Shown piece after piece: positions 57,060-64,000 of a stretch of 64,000 nt of DNA (position 1 is the stretch's first letter; each line of letters starts with the position of its first letter). Under the pieces are notes generated by a model. It searched no databases and was not told the origin of the DNA. It saw only the letters and a program-made list of their open reading frames with translations. The stretch is taken from positions 50,547,124-50,611,123 of the forward strand of contig NC_089226.1 in NCBI RefSeq assembly GCF_963924675.1, in the 5' to 3' direction. Position numbers and translations under genes: made by a program. Source of the DNA: Phocoena phocoena (taxonomy: Eukaryota; Chordata; Mammalia; Artiodactyla; Phocoenidae).

Positions 57060-58275
57060 TCATAGTCTTGCCTGTAATTTAGACATATGGCTGAGATGGA
57101 TTCCTCTTTCTTTCCATTGGGTTTTTAGTGAGGATTTGTTGCTGGATATAGAGATGCCATTGAGAGACAGAGGATAAAGAATGTCTTGCCTTGTTGAGTT
57201 TAAATCAGGAGCTGCTAAATCCAAGACACTTGATAGGTACGCAGCACTTTTTAAAGAGTAGAAGCAAGAACCACAAGAATTAGTATGAAAGTACTTAAGA
57301 ATGCTAGTAAATAACCTTTCTAAATACCTACTCATGCTTATTTCTATTCATTTTTTCTGTTTCTGTTAAAGCAATCTCAGTGATCTAAAATACAATCAAA
57401 ATCAGTTCCTTATTAAAATTCAGCTTTTCTTAACATACTTAGTAAATTCTTCCATGCATGCCATAAATTAATTCGAGGTTATTCAGTTCGATTACTTTTC
57501 ACAACCAAATGAAGGGGTGAAAGTGCCATTCGAGACTCTAGCCTTGTCTCAGGTGTACTTTGAGCCCATTTATACGAACAAAATATATGGAAAATATACG
57601 TGGCTCTTGGGCCTGATTTTGGCATCAGCTCGTATGATTTAAATGCACAAACGGTATCAGCAGATTTCAACAGTGGTCCACAGATGAAGCTACTGGGTTT
57701 GGAAAATCAAATTGGGTTTAGGAAACCCCATTTTAATTGCATTGTGTGGAAGTTATGCACAGTTTTAAAATGATCCAACTTCCACATTATCTCCGAGTTC
57801 CTTACAATGGGACACATAAAATCTGCAAGGAAGGCAGCCGCTCAGTAGTAAGTGGCCTCAGGATTTTTGAGCAAACCCAAAGAGTTCTGCCAAATACCAT
57901 TTTATTTCTGTTGGGAGAAGTGGTTCAAAGATGGTTAATGATTACAGAAAGCCCATGATTTTGACAGCATCCTAGATGTAAGGTCATTAAAGTTTGGTTT
58001 TGTGACACACTGCTGTGTCAGGTCATTGTGAGGTAAAGCACAAATAAACCTGTCCTTTATCATGGTTAAATATTAGCACCTGAGCATGACTTACTTCTCC
58101 TAAAATAAATTATTTAGAATAGTTTCATATGTATTTCTCTATTGGTGGTACATTTTTCTATACTTTATAGAGATGAAGAGTTATGTGTCGAATTAGATCT
58201 GGGAATTGCATGGAACTTTAGGCTATGTTATCCTTTTATATAGTTATACTATTAATATACATCTTGCTCATTAAT
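57060..58275. other. Non-repeat stretch with a CpG-retaining core (57420-57700)
   Basis: No repeat family recognised. Within 57420-57700 there are at least eight CpGs in otherwise AT-rich DNA (TTCGAGG, TTCGATT, TTCGAGA, TACGAAC, TACGTGG, CTCGTAT, AACGGTA) plus homeodomain-like TAAATTAATT at 57464-57473. Retained CpGs in non-island AT-rich DNA can mark constraint, so this could be a conserved non-coding element. No open frame of note. Confidence 0.35.
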
Positions 58276-58279
58276 ATAT

Positions 58280-58450
58280 AATTCATTTATTTGGCAAATA
58301 TTATTGAGTGTATACAGTATATTGATTATTCTAGGTGCTGGAGATATAACGATGAACAAGACAAGCAAGGTCTTTGATTCTCATGGAACGTACTTTCTAG
58401 AAGAAGGAATCTGACACTAAACGAAAGAATAAAATAATTTCAGTTCTTGA
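58280..58450 (-). mobile_element. L2 LINE 3' end, antisense
   Basis: 'TTCATTTATTTGGCAAATATTATTGAGTG', 'TTCTAGGTGCTGGAGATATAACGATGAACAAGACAAGCAAGG', 'CTCATGGAACGTACTTTCTAGAAG': antisense L2 tail. Confidence 0.8.
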
Positions 58451-58454
58451 TTTG

Positions 58455-60070
58455 GTATTAGATTACTGTTGCTGCTGTAATAAATTACCACAAATTCTTG
58501 GCCCATAGCTCTACTCTCTGGACTTGGCGGTTTTGCCGTCTGGGCTGGTGGCTCTGCCCTCTAAGTAATCCTTCTTTTTTCACAAAGGGTAGCAAATGTT
58601 TACACTTGAATAGTTTCATCAGCTTGCTTCATGCCTGTAGAATTTTGGGAGTCTAACAACCTTCTTTTATTTCATCCTTCTCTTTCTGTTTAGTCTAAGG
58701 TGGTAGTATTTCTGCTGGTATAATACTCTCAAAAGCCTTGCAGGTCTCTCATGTATGCCTCAGGGATTCGCTTTATTAGACAAGAGTCTCCTCCATAAGT
58801 ATTTCCTGAATAGTCCTATATTTTTTCATAGCTTCTTAACAGATTACTGAGGAGATCCAGGAGTCACATGCCTGATCTCTTTAAGGAGCCCTCTGTGTGA
58901 TTGAATACTCTGACCTTTGAGCCTTCCAAGGCACTACCAAAATGTCCAGACACATCCTTGTTTTTCTCCCAGAGCATGTTTCCCTGACAATGAATCTACT
59001 GGTTTTGGCATCTCTTGCAATCTGGATAGGCTGAGAATTTTTCAGATCATCAGGAGCTGGTTCTTTGTGTTCCGCACTCTTTCTCTCAGTTTATATCTTT
59101 TACTTCACATTTTACTTTGGGCAGCACGAAACCAGGCTGCAACTTCCTGCTGCACCTTCATCACTTTGCTTAGAAATCTCCTCAGCTAAATATCAGTTTG
59201 GTTGCTTATAAGTTCTGCTTTCCACATAACTGTAGGACATCATTCTGCTAATTTTTTTTTTTTTTTTTGCCAATTTATGACAAGGATCCCATTCCTCCAG
59301 TTTCCAATAACATGTTCCTGATTTCCTTCTGGGTCCTTAGCAGTATCTTCTTTAATGTTCATATTTCTACCAACAGTTTATTTATGACTACTTAGTTATT
59401 CTGTAAGACTGTACAGGTTTTATATTCTATCCTCATTTCCTTCTGAGTCCTCACTAGCATAGTCTTTAAAATCTGTATTTCTACCAACAGTCTGTTCGAG
59501 GCAATCTAGGCTTATACTGTCATGCTCCTCAAAATTCTTCCACCAACTGCCCATTGCTCAATTCCAAAGCTGCTACCAAATTGTTAGGTATTTGTTATAG
59601 CAGCACACTGTTTTCAGCTACCAAAATCTGTGTTTCTTATTGCTACTTCTGTACAAACTTAGTGGCTTACAAGCACACGAATTTATTATCTTACCATTCT
59701 GACTGTTGGAAATCCTCTAATCAGTGTTAGCTGGGCTACATTTCTTCTGGAGGCTCTAGGGGATATTATTTTTCTTTTCTTTTCTGGCTTCCAGAGACCA
59801 CCTGTATTCTTTGGCTCATGGCCCCATCCTCCATCTTCAAAGTTAGCAGCACAGTCTCTCCCTTTAACTCCTATCCTTCTACTATTCTCTTCTAAGGACC
59901 TGCATGATTATATTGGGCCCACCCAGATTAAACAGGCTAATCTTCCCATCTCAAGATCTCTAATTTAATAATATCTTCAAAGTCTCTTTTACCCTACAAG
60001 AAAACATATTTATGGGTTTGGGATTAGGATGTGGACATCTTTATGGTACCACTTTTCAGTCTATCATAGG
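58455..60070 (-). mobile_element. Decayed MaLR provirus (LTR and internal region), antisense
   Basis: An ancient ERVL-MaLR element read backwards. Left: a short LTR remnant ('ACTGTTGCTGCTGTAATAAATTACCACAAATTC', 58464-58496). Middle (about 58500-59620): internal sequence of the MST/MLT1 kind ('GAATAGTCCTATATTTTTTCATAGCTTCTTAACAG', 'GAGATCCAGGAGTCACATGCCTGATCT', 'CTTTGCTTAGAAATCTCCTCAGCTAAATATC', 'CAGTTTCCAATAACATGTTCCTGATTTCC'). Right (about 59630-60070): the other LTR ('TTAGTGGCTTACAAGCACACG', 'ATATTGGGCCCACCCAGATTAAACAGGC', 'GGATTAGGATGTGGACATC'). MaLR internal regions have no working env, and this copy has no intact frame. Confidence 0.88.
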
Positions 60071-60084
60071 TATGTTATGTGAGG

Positions 60085-60860
60085 ACAGTGCAACTGAGTG
60101 CAGTAATAGGCAGTTACTTTAGATTAAGTGATTGGAAAAAACCTCTCTGAGGAGAATGTGTATAAATTGACCTGACTGGTATGAGGAAGTCAGCCACGCC
60201 AAAAACTGGAGGTGGAGTATTCTGACAAACAGAACAGCAAGTGCAATGCCCCAAGGTGGGAGCTTGTTATGTTCAAGGAATAGAAAAAAGCCAGTGAGGT
60301 TGGAGCAGAGACGGAGGTGTTTTTGAAATTAGGTCATATAGGACCTGGTTAGTCTAAGAGAAGGAGTTCAGGTTTTATTTTAAGCTCAACAAAAAACCTC
60401 ACCAGATTGTTCTAAGCAAGGAAATGACGTGATATGATATACATTTTATAAAGGTCAGTCTTCTTGTGTGGAGAATGAATTGTAAGTGGACAAGAGAGCA
60501 GGGAGATAAGACAAGAGGTTGTATTAGTAAGGGCAGTAGTTTTGGCAAGAAGTCATGGTGGCTTTTAACCTAGGGAAGCAGTAGAGATGTTCAGATTTGT
60601 GATTTATTTTGGAGGTGGCATTAACAGGATTTGCTGATACTGGGGGCAGCGGGGAGAAAAATATAGGGATTAAGGATGACTTCTGTGTTGAGTGTTGAGC
60701 AACTAAATGCTTTTAAATGAAATATAAAATAATGAGGGAGGAAACAGTTTAGAGTATAGGAAATCAAGAGTTAAATGTGTTATTCCCATTAGATATTCAA
60801 GTGAAGATGCTAACTCTCAGGTTGGATATTTCATATAGAAGTTAACCTCAACAAAGAGGT
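60085..60860 (-). mobile_element. L2 LINE, antisense
   Basis: 'CTGAGGAGAATGTGTATAAATTGACCTGAC', 'CAGAACAGCAAGTGCAATGCCCCAAGGTGGGAGCTTGTTATGTTCAAGGAATAG', 'AGGTCATATAGGACCTGG', 'TTATTTTGGAGGTGGCATTAACAGGATTTGCTGA', 'CCCATTAGATATTCAAGTGAAGATGC' in the antisense L2 order over about 770 bp. One of the longest L2 copies here. Confidence 0.85.
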
Positions 60861-60879
60861 TAGAACAGGAGTGATTCTT

Positions 60880-61320
60880 CTAAAATTTCAGTCAGTTCAG
60901 GATGCTCCTTGCCAACAACTTCACAAAAGCTTCTGAGTCTTCACCCTGCTTCATAAGGCTCCCATATTCTAGTTCCCCATTAGCTCTCTGATTTCATTGC
61001 ATGTCATTCCCCTTTAACCCACTTGCTCTAGCCATGGTGACTTTCAATCTCAATTCATTTAGGTCTCTGCTCAAATGTTATTTTATCAGAGGGCCCTTTT
61101 CTGGTCACTTTGCTAAAACAGCAACTTTCTCTAGTTTTCTCCATCCTTTAACCTTAATTTATTTTTCTTCATTGCCATTCATCCCCTGACAGTATCTAGA
61201 TTCTGGAAGGTAAAATCCATTAGAGTAAGATTTGTTTATTTTGACCACTGCTGTAGACTTAATGCCTAGAATCGTTCTTTGCACAAGAATTTATTATCTG
61301 TTGGAGTTAATGAATATTAA
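60880..61320 (+). mobile_element. L2 LINE 3' region, sense
   Basis: 'CCATATTCTAGTTCCCCATTAGC', 'TTTAGGTCTCTGCTCAAATGTTATTTTATCAGAGGGCCCTTTTCTGG', 'GTAGACTTAATGCCTAGAATCGTTCTTTGCACAAG' follow the sense L2 3' order. Sits between two antisense L2 pieces. Confidence 0.8.
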
Positions 61321-61324
61321 AAAG

Positions 61325-61600
61325 GTAAGATCTGAGGTATAATTGGACACAAAGGATATACGTGAGGAGGAAGAGTTTGGGTTTAGGTGATTTATTGATG
61401 TTACCACTGAGATGACCTACTAGAGAAGGAAAATATTTTGGTCATGGGCTTAAGTTACCTTTAGATATCCAGAAGGAAATAAATGAATGTTTCTGGAGCT
61501 CAGGATAGGAATTCACAGAAGTGATATAGATTAGACCATGGGATTTAGGTCATAGTTTCATGCATAGAAATGGTTGACACAAAATAGGTGATCAAAATGT
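61325..61600 (-). mobile_element. L2 LINE, antisense, second piece
   Basis: 'TTGATGTTACCACTGAGATGACC', 'CATGGGCTTAAGTTACCTTTAGATATCCAGAAGG', 'CTGGAGCTCAGGATAGGAATTCACAG'. It covers the L2 part already present at 60760-60860, so it is a separate copy or a local duplication. Confidence 0.55.
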
Positions 61601-61629
61601 TAATTAAATTAGTGGTCAAGAAATATCGA

Positions 61630-61838
61630 CTTTCAAACAGTATGGGGGTTTCTCAGAAGCTAAAAATAGAACTTCCATATGATCTAGCAATTCCACTTCA
61701 GGGTAAATATCCAAAGGATGTGAAATCAGGATCTTGAAGAGATACCTGCACACCCATGTACATTGCAGCATTATTCACAATAGTCAAGAGTTGGAAACAA
61801 CCTGTGTCTATTGAGAGATGAATGGATAAAGAAAATGT

Positions 61839-61874
<36 letters not shown>

Positions 61875-62090
61875 TACAATAGAATATTATTCAGCCATAA
61901 GAAGAGAGTAGATCTTTAGTGTTCTCACCACACACACACAAAAATTGGTAACTATGTGAAGTAATGGAGGTGTTAAGTAACTTCGGTGTAGTAATCATTT
62001 TGCAATATAGACATGTATCAAATCATCGTGTGCATCTTAAATTTATATAATGTTATACCTCAATTATGTCTCAGTAAAGCCAGAAAAAGG
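61630..62090 (+). mobile_element. L1 ORF2 end and 3' part
   Basis: 'CAGTATGGGGGTTTCTCAGAAGCTAAAAATAGAAC', 'CATATGATCTAGCAATTCCACTTCAGGG', 'CATTGCAGCATTATTCACAATAGTCAAGAGTTGG', 'GAATATTATTCAGCCATAAGAAG', tail 'CAATTATGTCTCAGTAAAGCCAG'. Sense, 5'-truncated, older than the L1 at 2985. Confidence 0.9.
61841..61872 (+). repeat. (CA)16 microsatellite in L1
   Basis: Sixteen uninterrupted CA units. Located in the L1 between 'GGATAAAGAAAATGTGA' and 'GAATATTATTCAGCC', the same L1 position as the microsatellite at 4726-4832. Confidence 0.97.
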
Positions 62091-62219
62091 AAGTAAAATG
62101 GCCTAATAAAGCTTCACATGTTTAAAAATATCAACTTTTTCCCCATATCTTTTTTTTCAGTGTTAATAAAAATTACAGGAGAAATTCTAGCTAGAACAAC
62201 AGTTCACAATTATTTTCTA

Positions 62220-62400
62220 CTATAAAGCACCTACTCTGTGCCAAGTACTCTGCTTTCTTATGTTTCATTTAATCTCATTAACATGGTATAGGATATTTAC
62301 CACTATGCCTATTTTACAGATGAAGAAAATGAGACTTGTTAAGCATTCTCTTAATTCTACTTTTCAATCAAGAAGGAGGTTTTTGCATGATTTGGAAATC
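62220..62400 (-). mobile_element. MIR SINE, antisense
   Basis: 'AAAGCACCTACTCTGTGCCAAGTACTCTGC', 'ATTTAATCTCATTAACATGG', 'CCTATTTTACAGATGAAGAAAATGAGACTTGTTAAGC': antisense MIR. Confidence 0.85.
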
Positions 62401-62404
62401 TTTG

Positions 62405-63690
62405 TTTCCATTTGGTACGTTTGTGGACCTTTTCCTTCCTGCTGTCCCAATTCTCCATATTGACCTTTTATTAGAGTTGAGTCAAGTTTGATAAATTGAG
62501 TATTTGCTTTGTGCTGGGTAATGTGATAGAAATGATATGGCTATGAAAAAGAACAAGTGTCTATCCTGAATGAGTTCACAATCTGGTGTAAGAAATGTGA
62601 TAATGATTATGTTAGCAGTATGAAAGTATAATTACAATAAATTATGTTGCATTCCATAATATAAATATGCACCAGATGTTAATGAAGTATAAAGGTGGGA
62701 TACCTGTTACAGTCCGTAGGGGTAGGGAAACTTTGGGAAAGTTTTGTAGAAGATGTTCCACCTCATTCTAATCTTCAATGATGAATAGGCTTGGTTAGGT
62801 AAAGGAAAACAAAGCAGGGGCATTCCAAATTGAGAGAGGAGCATAAATGAAATAATTGAGGTCTGAAGCTAGGTGTCATGGGCAAGGATCTCCAAGAGAT
62901 TCAGTTCCATAATGTTTCATTTTACATAAGTTCAACATTATTTTTCCTGCTTCAGTTGAAGTGTCCCATGCAAACGCACTAAAATAGTTGGTCCCTACTG
63001 CCATTCAAGGCAGAACATGAAATGTGGGCAAGAGGAAAGCAAGGCTGTATGTAGTGGGGGAAATAGTGCTGAGTGTAAGGAAGGCAAAGAAACCCCAAGT
63101 TGGAGAAAGAGAACAGGCTGAAGGGACTAGAACAAACTGATGAACTGGCTCACAAGTGAGCCTGTGATGCAGCGCCTGTTTTGAAGGCCTGGCACAGGGT
63201 TGGGGGGCTGCTTAAGATCTAAGGACTGGGCAGAAAGAAAGCTAGTTTGGTTCCTTTTCCTAAGTCAAATCATCTTCCTAGGCAAGTTAGAATTTTGCAA
63301 GGAACTTTGTTTCATGACAAAATCAGATGGAGGAGGAATATTTTTGTTCCTGTTCTTGAACTCTTCCAAAGAAAACAACAGAATGATTGAGAAATGAAAA
63401 CTAGGACGACAGGCCTGGCATCAATTAATGCGTCACACGTTAAGGAATTCTCCTGGTAGATAAACACCAAGATGTTTCAAAGAATGAGTTTGGATAATAA
63501 GATACAGGTAATGACAGGAACATACGTCTTCCCAGATGCAAAAGATATTAAGCAGGGATCGGGAGAGGATAAGTATCATGTTCCAGGTCTCTCGCTTTCT
63601 CTCTAGGAATTATCAGGAGGATACGCTGTTAAAAATGTCATTTTGTTGAACAACTTGAGTTTTGAAGGGATAAGGAATAAAGCATAAATC
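62405..63690. other. Unassigned sequence
   Basis: 62500-62900 has an antisense-L2 flavour ('TATCCTGAATGAGTTCACAATCTGG', 'GGGAAAGTTTTGTAGAAGATGTTCC', 'GGGGCATTCC'), but boundaries are unclear. No gene seen in the remainder. Confidence 0.45.
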
Positions 63691-63830
63691 AGTTCCAACT
63701 AGATGCTAGTCATATAGATACTTGCATACATTGGATAATATCTCATAACCATCCTGGGGAACTAGTTATGTCTGGATGAGAAAAGGGACATCCAGAAGGG
63801 TTGAGTGTCTGGCATACAACTGTGAGTTTG
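63690..63830 (-). mobile_element. MIR-like fragment, antisense
   Basis: 'CTAGATGCTAGTCATATAGATACTTGCATACATTGGATAATATCTCATAACCATCCTGGGGAACTAG', 'GGATGAGAAAAGGGACATCCAGAAGGGTTGAG' fits a diverged antisense MIR. Confidence 0.6.
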
Positions 63831-64000
63831 CTTAGCCCTGAATGGCATATTCTTCCTACCATCGACACCAGTCATTGGAATTATAAATCTTAATTAAGAG
63901 AAATGCAGAAGGATGACGGGAAAATGCACACTGAAATTTGGGAGAGTGGGTACAGGAATGTAGAAAGTACAAAGCCTGGGGAGTCACTACAGCTGTGTTC

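Overview
The window is ordinary mammalian nuclear DNA: AT-rich, CpG-poor, with no operon structure, no recognisable protein-coding gene or exon, no RNA gene and no CRISPR array. The repeats suggest Cetartiodactyla, most likely a whale or dolphin. The clues are several copies of a tRNA-derived CHR-type SINE (head reading as the reverse of '...CCACCAGGGAAGCCC', body with GCGGTACGCGGGCC / CACTGTTGTGGCCTCTCCCG), an L1 lineage with matching artiodactyl/cetacean 3' and 5' UTRs, and a 79-bp mariner-type palindrome starting TTGGGTTGGCCAAA. The species call is inference from repeat families I recognise, not from a search.

Layout. 1-4.9 kb: old L1 and L2 pieces, a 5'-truncated antisense L1 with a 15-bp target-site duplication (TSD), and a plus-strand L1 carrying a SINE and a twin-primed (internally inverted) L1 inside it. 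4.9-13.6 kb: mostly non-repetitive, with L2, MIR, one SINE and a split L1. 13.96-28.5 kb: an old antisense L1 broken open by about 11 kb of younger antisense L1. That includes a 9.6-kb composite carrying two 5' ends, two ORF1 regions and two endonuclease regions inside one TSD pair. 28.7-43.6 kb: old L1 pieces, some in 'back-to-back' inverted pairs, a SINE, the mariner-type MITE with TA duplications, a solo MaLR LTR (5-bp TSD ACATC) inside an L2, and several MIRs. 43.65-52.1 kb: one long antisense ancient L1 (3' UTR through ORF2 and ORF1) hit by four SINEs, all antisense and each with a clear TSD. 52-64 kb: a 205-bp almost pure pyrimidine tract, L1 tails, MIRs, two adjacent ERV-type LTRs, a decayed MaLR provirus (antisense), L2 copies in both orientations, and a short CpG-retaining non-repeat stretch near 57.4-57.7 kb that may be a conserved non-coding element.

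No genes act together here. The window reads as intergenic or deep intronic sequence shaped by repeated rounds of retrotransposition. All L1 reading frames are broken. I found no convincing new biological system. The most unusual items are the double-headed composite L1, the recurrent inverted L1 structures, microsatellites that arose at the same site in two L1 copies, the mariner hairpin, and a ~530-bp unidentified segment splitting an L1.
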